DNA of 64,000 bases from Qipengyuania gaetbuli (GTDB lineage: Bacteria; Pseudomonadota; Alphaproteobacteria; Sphingomonadales; Sphingomonadaceae): the NCBI RefSeq assembly GCF_020171365.1, contig NZ_JAIUZO010000002.1, forward strand, positions 1,761,001 through 1,825,000, given 5' to 3'. The position numbers and the translations under genes were made by a program. This document shows positions 16,754 to 26,377 of the stretch, piece after piece (positions within the stretch are counted from its first letter, which is position 1; every line of letters starts with the position of its first letter). The notes below the pieces were generated by a model. The model ran no database searches. It saw only the letters and a list, made by a program, of their open reading frames with translations, and was not told where the DNA came from.

Positions 16754-17445
16754 CGCAGGTCAGGCGGAACCGGATCGGGCCGGGAATAGCGCTCAAGGCT
16801 TTCGCGGTCCTCGATCCTCACCTTTGAGCCATCAAGCGAGACGCCGTGTTTCCTGAGCGTACCGAAAGCACGGGAGAGGTTTTCGGGCGTCATGCCGAGC
16901 AGCGAGGCGAGCAGTCGCTTTTCACCCTTGAGCTCGAACTCCCACTGCCCGCCTTTCCGGGCGGATTTTTCAAGCAAGTGATTGCCTAACCGTTCGGCCG
17001 ACTGTCGCACCTTCATATCCGTTAGCGCGCGGACAAGATCGCGATAGCCATGTGCGAGCTCGTGCATGGTCGCCTGCATCAAGGCAGCATCATGCCGAAT
17101 GGATTCGCGCAAACCGGATGCAGGAACGAGCAGGATGCGCGATGATGCGAGCGTGCGTGCCGACATCAGATAGGGTGTATCGGTCACGACGGCGGCGAGA
17201 ATAAAGCTTTCGACGGGTTCCACGATCCGCATGGTCGTATCGCGCCCGGCGCCCTCCACAAACAGTTCCACCAGCCCATCGACAAGCACATGCAGGAAGT
17301 CCGCATCCTGCCCTTTCTCGAACAGCGTAAGCTGGGGAGGAAATACCTGGAGATAGGCCCCCGCAAGGATCGTATCGCGCTGCGCTTCGGCCATGTCCCG
17401 AAACAGCGGAAGCCGTGCGATTTCAGGCTTCTCTCCGATTCGCAT
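16750..17445 (-). CDS. Crp/Fnr-family regulator, possibly NO-responsive
   Basis: 231 aa: a cNMP-type beta-roll, a long dimer helix and a helix-turn-helix with SLLGMTPENLSRAF, where E-x-x-S-R again predicts FNR-type boxes. It contains no cysteine, so it cannot carry the FNR [4Fe-4S] cluster. That fits the Dnr/NarR subgroup that sense NO or nitrate/nitrite through heme or unknown means. The position between the porin and narK-narGHJI supports a pathway-specific activator role. An FNR box lies 48 nt upstream of its start, giving possible autoregulation or FnrL control. The subgroup assignment is inference. Confidence 0.8.
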   Translation of the reverse strand: MRIGEKPEIARLPLFRDMAEAQRDTILAGAYLQVFPPQLTLFEKGQDADFLHVLVDGLVELFVEGAGRDTTMRIVEPVESFILAAVVTDTPYLMSARTLASSRILLVPASGLRESIRHDAALMQATMHELAHGYRDLVRALTDMKVRQSAERLGNHLLEKSARKGGQWEFELKGEKRLLASLLGMTPENLSRAFGTLRKHGVSLDGSKVRIEDRESLERYSRPDPVPPDLR

Positions 17446-17492
17446 GATTGTCGCAGCTCCAGCTCGATGAATTCGCCAAGTTAGCCTTCAGA

Positions 17493-17506
17493 TTGATAAT
17501 TATCAA
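17493..17506. promoter_or_regulatory. FNR box TTGAT-AATT-ATCAA
   Basis: A fully palindromic FNR consensus site between the Crp/Fnr regulator (start 17445) and narK. Centred about 54 nt upstream of the regulator's ATG, it most likely controls that gene. Confidence 0.8.
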
Positions 17507-17585
17507 GAAGGTGCATGATCCATTTCGGTGACTCCATTGCGCCTCGTCATGCCGAGAGGAGATTGCCCGGGCCTCGTATTCCAAT

Positions 17586-17599
17586 TTGATCCTCGTCAA
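17586..17599. promoter_or_regulatory. FNR/Dnr-type box upstream of narK
   Basis: TTGAT-CCTC-GTCAA, one base off the FNR consensus and of the kind also read by Dnr/NarR proteins. Centred 70 nt upstream of the narK ATG at 17663. If it acts at -41.5, transcription would start near 17634, leaving room for the AGGA at 17651-17654 and arguing against the in-frame start at 17624. Confidence 0.75.
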
Positions 17600-17662
17600 A
17601 GAGCCTCGATGAGCCTCCCGTAATTGAGGTCCTGTCCGAAATACCAGATCAGGAACCATATC

Positions 17663-20410
17663 ATGCCAGGACAGGAAATCGCGACCAGCAGCGAACAGAA
17701 TCGGGCTCTAGGACTGAGCACATTCGCGTTCACGATCTGCTTCGCTGTCTGGACGATCTTCGCGATCGTCGGGATCGAAATCAAGGCCGAGCTGGGCCTC
17801 AGCGATACCCAGTTCGGACTGCTAGTCGGAACCCCGATTCTGACGGGGTCGTTGACCCGCCTGTTCCTCGGTATCTGGACTGACCAATATGGTGGTCGCA
17901 TCGTCTTCCCGATCACCATGCTCGCCTCGGCGGCATCGACATTCCTGCTTTCCTACACGGACAGCTATCTCATGATGCTGCTGGCGGCGTTGGGTCTTGG
18001 CTTGGCGGGTGGCGGCTTCGCCGTAGGCGTCGCCTATGTTTCCAAGTTCTACCCGCTTGAAAAGCAGGGCTCGGCTCTCGGTTTCTTCGGCATGGGCAAT
18101 GTCGGTGCGGCGGTGACCAAGTTTCTGGCGCCGTGGGTTATGGTGGCGATCGGCTGGCAGGGCGTGGCCCAGGTCTGGGCGGGAGCCTTGGCGATCGTAG
18201 CCGTCCTGTTCTACCTTTTTGCCAAGGACGATCCCGAGTTCGCGGCCCGCAAGACTAGCGGGGTGAAGGCAAAAGGCTTGCTCGAACAGCTCGAACCGCT
18301 CCGTAATGAGCAGGTGTGGCGTTTCTCGCTCTATTACTTCTTCGTCTTCGGAGCCTTCGTGGCGCTCGCGCTCTGGCTGCCCAATTACATGGTGGGACTC
18401 TACGGCATCGACGTGAAGCTGGCGGGTATGCTCGCTGCGACCTTCTCGCTCTCGGCCAGTGTGTTCCGCGCCTATGGAGGCGTGCTCTCGGATAAGTATG
18501 GCGCGCGCAAGATCATGTACGCCACCTTCGGCGTCTCGCTGATCTGCCTCTTCATGCTGTCCTATCCCGCGACCGATTACGTCATCCACGGGATCGAAGG
18601 CGACATCACGTTCTCGACCTCGATGAACTTGGTGCCTTTTGTCATCACTGTATTCGTGCTGGGCTTCTTCATGTCGCTCGGCAAGGCGGCGGTCTACAAG
18701 CACATTCCGGTCTACTATCCGGGCCACGTTGGATCGGTGGGCGGTCTCGTGGGCCTCGTCGGTGGGCTCGGCGGCTTTATTTTGCCGATCGTGTTCGGCG
18801 CGGTCAGTGACCTGACCGGCATCTGGACCAGCTGTTTCATGGTCCTGTTCGCCCTGGTCGGCATTGCGCTCGCATGGATGCATATCGCTATCCGGCAGAT
18901 GGAACAGAAGGCCAGCGGCATCGATATGCGCTCGCTTCCCGAATTCCCTGAAATGGCCGAGCTGCACGATGAGGAAAAGCAGGCCGTTGCTACGCCCAGC
19001 AAGGTGCTGACCGAGTGGAAGCCAGAGGATCCCGGTTTCTGGGAGCAAACGGGCGAGAAGATTGCTCGCCGCAATCTCTACATCTCGATCCCGGCGCTGC
19101 TGCTGGCGTTCTCGGTCTGGATGGTGTGGTCGATGGTGGTCGCGAAGCTGCCCTCGATAGGCTTCGACTACACCACCGATCAGCTGTTTTGGCTGGCGGC
19201 ATTGCCGGGCCTTTCGGGCGCGACCTTGCGGATCTTCTACAGCTTTGTCGTTCCGATATTCGGCGGGCGCCTGTGGACCACGATGTCGACCGCGTCGCTG
19301 CTGATCCCGGCATTCGGGATAGGCTATGCGGTCCAGAACCCGGATACGCCCTATGTCATCTTCCTGACTCTGGCGCTGCTGTGCGGCTTTGGTGGCGGCA
19401 ACTTCGCCTCCTCCATGTCCAACATAAGCTTCTTCTTCCCGAAGGCGCAGAAGGGCAATGCGCTCGCGCTTAACGCCGGACTCGGAAACCTGGGAGTTTC
19501 GGTGATGCAGTTCCTCGTTCCGTTGGTGATTGTCGCCAGCGTGTTCGGCGCGCTGGGCGGGGAGCCTCAGCAAACTGCCGAAGGCGGTCAGCTGTGGCTG
19601 CAGAATGCCGGCTTCATCTGGGTGCCGTTCATCATGGTGTCCACGCTGCTGGCATGGTTCGGGATGAATGACATCGCCGATGCAAAAGCCAGCTTCTCCG
19701 AACAGTCGGTGATCTTCCAGCGCAAGCACAACTGGCTGATGTGCTGGCTCTACACCGGCACATTCGGCAGCTTCATCGGTTTCTCCGCTGGCCTGCCGTT
19801 GCTCGCCAAGCACCAGTTCCCCGATGTGGATGTGCTGCAGTTCGTCTTCCTCGGGCCGCTTGTGGGGGCGCTCAGCCGTGCTGCGACGGGATGGGTGTCG
19901 GACAAGTGGGGCGGGGCTCGGGTAACCTTCTGGGTCTTTGTACTCATGATGCTGGGCGTGCTCGGGGTGGTGTACTTCCTCGAAGCGGCCAACTGGTGGG
20001 GCTTCCTTGGCGCTTTCATCTTCATGTTCTTCATGACCGGTGTTGGCAATGCATCGACCTTCCAGATGATCCCCAACATCATGCGCCAGGAAGTCCCGCG
20101 CCTGATGCCGGAACTCGATGCAACGGCCCGGGTTCGCCAGGCAGAGAAGGAATCCGCTGCGATCGTTGGCTTCACTTCGGCCATTGCCGCTTACGGGGCC
20201 TTCTTCATTCCGAAGAGCTTCGGTAGCGCGATTGCCGCCACCGGTTCGCCAATGGCGGCGCTGTGGGGCTTCTTCATCTTCTATTCCAGCTGTGCGGCAT
20301 TGACCTGGTGGGCCTACACCCGCCGCGGCGGCCTGCTGCACGACATCGAGCGCGGCCGGGCACCAGCCCCGGTTGAAACACTCGCTCAGATCAAGGGAGC
20401 AACCGCATGA
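17663..20410 (+). CDS. narK: Fused NarK1-NarK2 nitrate/nitrite transporter
   Basis: 915-aa inner-membrane protein made of two complete major-facilitator domains in tandem (about 1-430 and 470-900), about 24 helices. The first half should be the NarK1 nitrate/proton symporter and the second the NarK2 nitrate/nitrite antiporter, as in the Paracoccus fusion. Both halves have Gly-rich nitrate-signature helices, for example GGLVGLVGGLGGF and FGGGNFASSMSNISFFFP. The linker is cytoplasmic and acidic. Start 17663 is supported by AGGA 8 nt upstream and the box above. The stop overlaps the narG start (ATGA), so the five nar genes are one operon. Confidence 0.93.
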   Translation: MPGQEIATSSEQNRALGLSTFAFTICFAVWTIFAIVGIEIKAELGLSDTQFGLLVGTPILTGSLTRLFLGIWTDQYGGRIVFPITMLASAASTFLLSYTDSYLMMLLAALGLGLAGGGFAVGVAYVSKFYPLEKQGSALGFFGMGNVGAAVTKFLAPWVMVAIGWQGVAQVWAGALAIVAVLFYLFAKDDPEFAARKTSGVKAKGLLEQLEPLRNEQVWRFSLYYFFVFGAFVALALWLPNYMVGLYGIDVKLAGMLAATFSLSASVFRAYGGVLSDKYGARKIMYATFGVSLICLFMLSYPATDYVIHGIEGDITFSTSMNLVPFVITVFVLGFFMSLGKAAVYKHIPVYYPGHVGSVGGLVGLVGGLGGFILPIVFGAVSDLTGIWTSCFMVLFALVGIALAWMHIAIRQMEQKASGIDMRSLPEFPEMAELHDEEKQAVATPSKVLTEWKPEDPGFWEQTGEKIARRNLYISIPALLLAFSVWMVWSMVVAKLPSIGFDYTTDQLFWLAALPGLSGATLRIFYSFVVPIFGGRLWTTMSTASLLIPAFGIGYAVQNPDTPYVIFLTLALLCGFGGGNFASSMSNISFFFPKAQKGNALALNAGLGNLGVSVMQFLVPLVIVASVFGALGGEPQQTAEGGQLWLQNAGFIWVPFIMVSTLLAWFGMNDIADAKASFSEQSVIFQRKHNWLMCWLYTGTFGSFIGFSAGLPLLAKHQFPDVDVLQFVFLGPLVGALSRAATGWVSDKWGGARVTFWVFVLMMLGVLGVVYFLEAANWWGFLGAFIFMFFMTGVGNASTFQMIPNIMRQEVPRLMPELDATARVRQAEKESAAIVGFTSAIAAYGAFFIPKSFGSAIAATGSPMAALWGFFIFYSSCAALTWWAYTRRGGLLHDIERGRAPAPVETLAQIKGATA

Positions 20411-23400
20411 GCCATCTTCTCGACCGCCTGACCTTCTTCAAACAGGCCAAGCAGCCGTTTTCGAAAGGCCACGGCATCACAACCAACCAGAACCGAGACT
20501 GGGAGGACAGCTATCGCAAGCGTTGGCAGCACGACAAAATCGTGCGGTCGACCCACGGGGTGAACTGCACCGGCTCGTGCAGTTGGAAGATTTACGTTAA
20601 GGGCGGGATCATCACGTGGGAAACACAGCAGACCGACTATCCGCGTACGCGGCCCGATCTGCCGAACCACGAGCCTCGTGGGTGCCCGCGCGGTGCAAGT
20701 TACAGTTGGTACATCTATTCGGCCCAGCGGCTGAAGTATCCGATGATCCGCTCGCGGCTTGTCAAGCTGTGGCGCGAAGCGCGTACGGTGCGGACTCCCG
20801 TCGCGGCATGGGCTTCGATCGTCGAGGATCCGGCCAAGCGCAAAACCTACACCGCAATACGTGGTCACGGCGGTTTCGTGCGTTCGACGTGGGATGAGGT
20901 CAACGAGATCATCGCCGCGGCCAATGCCTACACCGCCAAGACCTACGGCCCCGACCGGGTGATCGGCTTCTCGCCGATCCCGGCGATGTCGATGGTGAGT
21001 TATGCGGCTGGCTCGCGCTACCTTTCGCTGCTCGGCGGCACCTGCATGTCATTCTACGACTGGTACTGCGATCTGCCACCCGCCAGCCCTCAGACCTGGG
21101 GTGAGCAGACCGACGTTCCGGAAAGCGCCGACTGGTACAATGCCGGCTTCCTGATGATGTGGGGCTCCAACGTGCCGCAAACGCGCACGCCCGACGCGCA
21201 CTTCATGACCGAGGCACGCTATCGCGGGACCAAGGTTGCCGTGGTCAGCCCTGACTATGCCGAGGCGACCAAATTCGCCGACCTGTGGCTCAATCCCAAG
21301 CAGGGCACAGACGCGGCGCTGGCGATGGCAATGGGGCATGTCATCCTGCGCGAATATCACCTCGACCGTCAGGCAGAGTATTTCGAGGATTACTGCCGCA
21401 AGTATTCCGACATGCCGATGCTTGTGCGTTTGGTCGAAAAAGACGGTGCATACGTGCCCGAACGGCTCTTGCGGGCTGCGGATTTCCTCGAGGATCTTGG
21501 GGAAGACAACAATCCCGATTGGAAAACCGTCGCCATTGACGACACCACAGAAGAAGTCGTGGTGCCCAGCGGTTCCGCTGGCTTCCGTTGGGGCGAAGAG
21601 GGCAAGTGGAACCTGGAGGAAAAAGATGGGCGTGGCAACGACACTGCCCTTCGCATGACCAACATCCTCGAAGGTCAGCACGACGAGGTGGTCGAGGTCT
21701 CCTTCCCCTATTTCGGCAATCGCGAACACGATCATTTCGAAGGCACTGATCACCCCAGCGTGCTTAATCGTCGGGTGCCGGTGCGCCAGGTCCAGCTCAA
21801 GGAAGGCAAGGCCTTCGTTGCTACGGTGTTCGACCTGTTCTGCGCCAATTACGGCCTCGACCGTGGTCTGGGCGGCGAACATGTTGCACGCGACTACGCC
21901 GAGATGGTCCCCTACACCCCTGCTTGGGCTGAGAAAATCACCGGGGTACCGGCTGAACAGATCATTACGATTGCCCGCGAATTCGCCAGCAATGCCGAAG
22001 TGACCAAGGGTAAGTCGATGGTCATTGTCGGGGCCGGCCTGAACCACTGGTACCACATGGACATGAATTATCGGGGCATCATCAACATGTTGGTGATGTG
22101 CGGCTGTGTCGGCCAGTCGGGCGGTGGCTGGTCGCACTACGTCGGCCAGGAAAAGCTCCGGCCCCAGACCGGGTGGCTCCCGCTGGCCTTTGCGCTCGAC
22201 TGGAACCGGCCGCCGCGGCAGATGAATTCGACGAGCTTCTTCTACGCGCATACCGACCAATGGCGCTACGAAACGCTTGGCGTGGACGAAATCCTCTCGC
22301 CGACCGCGCCGGAGGGCGAATGGGACGCGAGCCTGATCGATTACAACGCCCGCGCTGAGCGCATGGGGTGGCTGCCAAGCGCGCCGCAGCTCAAGACCAA
22401 TCCGCTCGAAGTGGGCAAGGCCGCCAAGGCATCGGGCAAGGACGCCAAGGACTATGTGGCGGAGCAGCTCAAGTCGGGTGAGCTGGAAATGTCCTGCTTC
22501 GATCCGGACGATCCAGCCAACTGGCCGCGCAACATGTTCGTGTGGCGCTCCAACCTGCTCGGCTCTTCGGGCAAGGGCCACGAATATTTCCTCAAGCACC
22601 TGCTCGGTACCGCGCATGGCGTGCAAGGCAAGGACTTGGGAGAGATCGGTGGCCAGAAGCCGAAGGAAGTAAAGTGGCACGATGATGCACCGCAAGGAAA
22701 GCTCGACCTGCTCGTCACGCTCGACTTCCGCATGTCGACCACCTGTGTCTATTCGGACATCGTCCTGCCGACTGCGAGTTGGTATGAGAAGGACGATCTC
22801 AACACGTCCGACATGCACCCCTTCATCCACCCGCTATCGGCAGCGGTTGACCCCGTTTGGGAATCGCGCAGCGACTGGGACATCTACAAGGGGATCGCAA
22901 AGAAGTTCTCCGAAGTTGCCCCCGAGGTTCTAGGCGTCGAACAAGACGTGGTCTTGAGCCCGATCCAGCATGACAGCCCTAACGAGATCGCCCAGCCCTT
23001 CGAGGTCGAAGACTGGGGCCAGGGACAAGTCGAACCTGTCCCTGGCAAGACGATGGCAACCGTTGCTCTCGTCGAGCGCGATTACCCCGCGCTTTATGAA
23101 CGGTTCTGCTCGCTCGGTCCCCTCATGGACAAGCTCGGCAATGGCGGAAAAGGCATTGCCTGGAATACCGAGAGGGAGGTGGAAAATTTGCGGAAGCTCA
23201 ATGGTACCACCAAGCTCAATGGCTCGGATAAAGGCGCGCCGAGGATCGAGAGCGCGATCGATGCCGCCGAGGTCATCCTGATGCTCGCGCCGGAAACCAA
23301 TGGCGAGGTTGCGGTCAAGGCGTGGGGTGACCTGTCGAAAAAGACGGGTCGCGACCACAAGCATCTTGCACTGCCGAAGGAAGAGGAGAAGATCCGCTTT

Positions 23401-24144
23401 CGCGACATTCAGGCGCAACCGAGGAAGATCATTTCCTCTCCGACCTGGTCGGGGCTGGAAAGCGAGCATGTATGCTACAACGCCGGCTATACCAATGTGC
23501 ACGAATTGATCCCTTGGCGGACGCTGACCGGGAGGCAGCAGCTCTATCAGGATCACAAGTGGATGCGCGCCTTTGGCGAAGGGTTCTGCGTTTATCGCCC
23601 GCCGATCGATACCAAGGCCGTGCAGCCTATGCTGGATGAGGCCAAGGACGCTCCGCATGTGATCCTGAACTTCATTACGCCGCACCAGAAATGGGGCATC
23701 CACTCGACCTACACTGACAATTTGCTGATGCTCACCCTGTCTCGTGGCGGGCCGATCGTCTGGATGAGCGAGGTTGATGCTGCGAAGGCGGGTCTCGTCG
23801 ACAATGACTGGGTCGAAACCTTCAACGCCAACGGAGCGCTTGTCGCCCGCGTAGTGGTGTCTCAGCGCATGAAGGAAGGCACGCTCTTCATGTACCATGC
23901 GCAAGAGAAGATCACGAACGTCCCCGGATCGCCGCTGACCGGCCAGCGCGGCGGCATTCATAATTCGGTGACCCGCGCGGTGCTCAAGCCAACCCACATG
24001 ATCGGTGGCTACGTTCAGCAGAGTTATGGCTTCAACTACTACGGCACGGTCGGGTCGAACCGCGACGAATACGTGATCGTCCGTAAGCTTCAGAAGGTCG
24101 ACTGGCTCGAAGAAGCGCTTCCTGAAGGGGAGACCGCAGCATGA
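20407..24144 (+). CDS. narG: Respiratory nitrate reductase alpha subunit
   Basis: 1245 aa, the normal NarG length. This is the cytoplasmic-facing catalytic subunit that reduces nitrate to nitrite at a bis-MGD molybdenum centre. H50-x3-C54-x3-C58 ... C93 are the FS0 [4Fe-4S] ligands with the characteristic His. D222 in YDWYCDLPPASPQTWGEQTD is the Mo ligand of NarG. No twin-arginine leader is seen beyond the usual short NarG N-terminus. The end overlaps narH by 4 nt. The cofactor is supplied by the moa/moe/mob genes downstream, and the chaperone is NarJ. Confidence 0.97.
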   Translation: MSHLLDRLTFFKQAKQPFSKGHGITTNQNRDWEDSYRKRWQHDKIVRSTHGVNCTGSCSWKIYVKGGIITWETQQTDYPRTRPDLPNHEPRGCPRGASYSWYIYSAQRLKYPMIRSRLVKLWREARTVRTPVAAWASIVEDPAKRKTYTAIRGHGGFVRSTWDEVNEIIAAANAYTAKTYGPDRVIGFSPIPAMSMVSYAAGSRYLSLLGGTCMSFYDWYCDLPPASPQTWGEQTDVPESADWYNAGFLMMWGSNVPQTRTPDAHFMTEARYRGTKVAVVSPDYAEATKFADLWLNPKQGTDAALAMAMGHVILREYHLDRQAEYFEDYCRKYSDMPMLVRLVEKDGAYVPERLLRAADFLEDLGEDNNPDWKTVAIDDTTEEVVVPSGSAGFRWGEEGKWNLEEKDGRGNDTALRMTNILEGQHDEVVEVSFPYFGNREHDHFEGTDHPSVLNRRVPVRQVQLKEGKAFVATVFDLFCANYGLDRGLGGEHVARDYAEMVPYTPAWAEKITGVPAEQIITIAREFASNAEVTKGKSMVIVGAGLNHWYHMDMNYRGIINMLVMCGCVGQSGGGWSHYVGQEKLRPQTGWLPLAFALDWNRPPRQMNSTSFFYAHTDQWRYETLGVDEILSPTAPEGEWDASLIDYNARAERMGWLPSAPQLKTNPLEVGKAAKASGKDAKDYVAEQLKSGELEMSCFDPDDPANWPRNMFVWRSNLLGSSGKGHEYFLKHLLGTAHGVQGKDLGEIGGQKPKEVKWHDDAPQGKLDLLVTLDFRMSTTCVYSDIVLPTASWYEKDDLNTSDMHPFIHPLSAAVDPVWESRSDWDIYKGIAKKFSEVAPEVLGVEQDVVLSPIQHDSPNEIAQPFEVEDWGQGQVEPVPGKTMATVALVERDYPALYERFCSLGPLMDKLGNGGKGIAWNTEREVENLRKLNGTTKLNGSDKGAPRIESAIDAAEVILMLAPETNGEVAVKAWGDLSKKTGRDHKHLALPKEEEKIRFRDIQAQPRKIISSPTWSGLESEHVCYNAGYTNVHELIPWRTLTGRQQLYQDHKWMRAFGEGFCVYRPPIDTKAVQPMLDEAKDAPHVILNFITPHQKWGIHSTYTDNLLMLTLSRGGPIVWMSEVDAAKAGLVDNDWVETFNANGALVARVVVSQRMKEGTLFMYHAQEKITNVPGSPLTGQRGGIHNSVTRAVLKPTHMIGGYVQQSYGFNYYGTVGSNRDEYVIVRKLQKVDWLEEALPEGETAA

Positions 24145-25670
24145 AGATTCGCGCACAGATCGGCAAAGTTCTCAATCTCGACAAGTGCATCGGCTGCCAT
24201 ACATGCTCGGTCACCTGCAAGAACGTGTGGACCAGCCGCGAAGGCATGGAATATGCCTGGTTCAACAATGTCGAGACCAAGCCAGGCATCGGCTATCCGA
24301 AGGATTGGGAAAACCAGAAGCGCTGGAATGGTGGCTGGGTCCGCACGCCCGGCGGTTCGATCCGGCCCAAGATGGGCGGCAAGTGGCGGGTTCTGGCGAA
24401 GATCTTCGCCAACCCCGATCTGCCCGAAATCGACGACTACTACGAACCCTTCACCTTCGATTACGCGCATCTGCAGAAGGCAGGCGAGAGCAAGGCGTTT
24501 CCGACGGCGCGTCCGCGCAGCCTGATTTCGGGCGAGCGAATGGAGAAGATCGAGTGGGGTCCCAACTGGGAGGAAATCCTCGGCGGCGAATTCTCCAAGC
24601 GCTCCGAAGATTACAACTTCGAAGGGGTCCAGAAGGAGATCTACGGCCAGTTCGAAAACACCTTCATGATGTATCTGCCGCGGCTGTGCGAACACTGCCT
24701 CAATCCGACCTGCGTCGCCGCCTGCCCCTCCGGCGCAATCTACAAGCGCGAGGAAGACGGGATCGTCCTGATCGACCAAGAAGCTTGCCGCGGATGGCGC
24801 ATGTGCGTGTCGGGCTGCCCGTACAAGAAGATCTACTACAACTGGAAGACTGGTAAGAGCGAGAAGTGCATCTTCTGCTATCCGCGTATCGAAGCGGGCC
24901 AGCCCACCGTCTGCTCGGAAACCTGCGTTGGCCGGATCCGCTATCTCGGCGTGATGCTCTATGATGCGGATCGGATCGAAGAGGCCGCCTCGGCAGAAAA
25001 TGTCGAGGATCTTTATCAGGCCCAGCTCGATATCTTCCTCGATCCCAACGATCCCGAAGTGATCGAGCAGGCGCGCAAGGATGGTGTCCCCGAAGCCTGG
25101 CTGGAAGCGGCGCGTAATTCGCCCGTCTACAAGATGGCGATGGAATGGAAGGTCGCCTTCCCGCTCCACCCGGAATATCGCACGCTGCCGATGGTCTGGT
25201 ACGTGCCGCCGCTGTCACCCATCAGCGCTGCCGCCAATGCTGGGCAAATTTCGATCAACAATAACATGCCCGATATTCGATCCCTGCGGATCCCGCTCAA
25301 ATATCTCGCCAACCTGCTGACCGCAGGAGACGAAGAGCCGATTGCGGTGTGCCTTGAACGCATGCTCGCGATGCGGGGATATATGCGGGCGAAAACTGTC
25401 GAGGGTGTCCACAATGAGGCCATCGCAACCGATGTCGGCCTCACCGGCGAGCAAATCGAGGAGATGTACAAGGTGATGGCGCTGGCGGACTATGAAGACC
25501 GCTTCGTCATCCCCACCGGCCACCGCGAGGATGCCGAAGACATGTTCGACGAGCGCGGCTCGTGCGGCTTTTCCTTTGGTAACGGTTGCTCAGGCGGCAG
25601 TGGCGAACCGAACCTGTTCGGTGCGCCCGCCGCCCGCAAGAAACTCCAGACTCCGACGGAGGTATTCTGA
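24141..25670 (+). CDS. narH: Respiratory nitrate reductase beta subunit
   Basis: 509-aa iron-sulfur electron-transfer subunit passing electrons from NarI to NarG. Cys clusters: CIGCHTCSVTC near the N-terminus, CEHCLNPTCVAAC, CRGWRMCVSGC and CIFC...CSETC. In the third, Trp replaces one Cys, the known mark of the NarH [3Fe-4S] centre. Length and order match NarH. Overlaps: 4 nt with narG, 1 nt (TGATG) with narJ. Confidence 0.97.
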   Translation: MKIRAQIGKVLNLDKCIGCHTCSVTCKNVWTSREGMEYAWFNNVETKPGIGYPKDWENQKRWNGGWVRTPGGSIRPKMGGKWRVLAKIFANPDLPEIDDYYEPFTFDYAHLQKAGESKAFPTARPRSLISGERMEKIEWGPNWEEILGGEFSKRSEDYNFEGVQKEIYGQFENTFMMYLPRLCEHCLNPTCVAACPSGAIYKREEDGIVLIDQEACRGWRMCVSGCPYKKIYYNWKTGKSEKCIFCYPRIEAGQPTVCSETCVGRIRYLGVMLYDADRIEEAASAENVEDLYQAQLDIFLDPNDPEVIEQARKDGVPEAWLEAARNSPVYKMAMEWKVAFPLHPEYRTLPMVWYVPPLSPISAAANAGQISINNNMPDIRSLRIPLKYLANLLTAGDEEPIAVCLERMLAMRGYMRAKTVEGVHNEAIATDVGLTGEQIEEMYKVMALADYEDRFVIPTGHREDAEDMFDERGSCGFSFGNGCSGGSGEPNLFGAPAARKKLQTPTEVF

Positions 25671-26374
25671 TGAAATCGCTCCATTTGCTTTCTCTGCTGC
25701 TGCAATATCCTTCGCTGGACTTGCAGGCAGTGTCAGGCGAAATCCGTCAGCGGCTCAATGATGACCGCTCACTTCAGGCCAAATCCGTAGAGGCACTGAA
25801 TCCGCTCCTGACCCGGCTTGCCACGAGTGACATTTATGATGTGCAAGAGGCCTATGTCGAACTGTTCGATCGTGGGCGGGCGCACAGCTTGCATCTGTTC
25901 GAGCATGTTCACGGCGAAAGTCGCGATCGCGGCCAGGCTATGGTCGACTTGCGTGAGCGGTATCTCGCCGCAGGGCTGGAGCCGACCGGCAATGAACTGC
26001 CCGATTACTTGCCACTGTTTCTCGACTATTGTTCGACCCTGCCTGATGAGGCCGCGCGTGACACGCTGGCCGAACCGGGGGTGGTACTAGTCGCCTTGGC
26101 CGCGCGGCTGGCAGAGAAGGGGTCCGACTATGCTCCGCTGTTCGCCCTGCTGTGCGACATTGCCGGGGTCGAGATGGACGAAGAGGCGAAGAACGCGCTT
26201 CCTCCGGCGGAAGATCCGGAGAGCCTGGAAGAACTAGATGCGCAATGGGAAGAAGAGGAAATCCGCTTCGGGGCTGAAGCGGTCCCCGATCCCAATGCGG
26301 CTTGTCCGAAGGTCGGCGAGATGCTCGATCGCATGCGAGAAACCCCAGCAATCCAATCCTCGGCAAGGAGCTGA
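25670..26374 (+). CDS. narJ: Nitrate reductase assembly chaperone
   Basis: 234-aa cytoplasmic TorD/NarJ-type chaperone that holds apo-NarGH until molybdenum cofactor is inserted. N-terminal LHLLSLLLQYPS and VEAYVELFDRGR-like helices (YVELFDRGRAHSLHLFEHVH) are family hallmarks, and the acidic C-terminus is usual. The start at 25670 overlaps the narH stop; a longer in-frame reading from 25586 would lie inside narH and is not needed. Confidence 0.93.
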   Translation: MKSLHLLSLLLQYPSLDLQAVSGEIRQRLNDDRSLQAKSVEALNPLLTRLATSDIYDVQEAYVELFDRGRAHSLHLFEHVHGESRDRGQAMVDLRERYLAAGLEPTGNELPDYLPLFLDYCSTLPDEAARDTLAEPGVVLVALAARLAEKGSDYAPLFALLCDIAGVEMDEEAKNALPPAEDPESLEELDAQWEEEEIRFGAEAVPDPNAACPKVGEMLDRMRETPAIQSSARS

Positions 26375-26377
26375 GCC

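Noticed and set aside
17822..20341. 839-codon antisense frame
   Set aside because: It mirrors narK and its translation is low-complexity (His, Glu, Gln, Arg).
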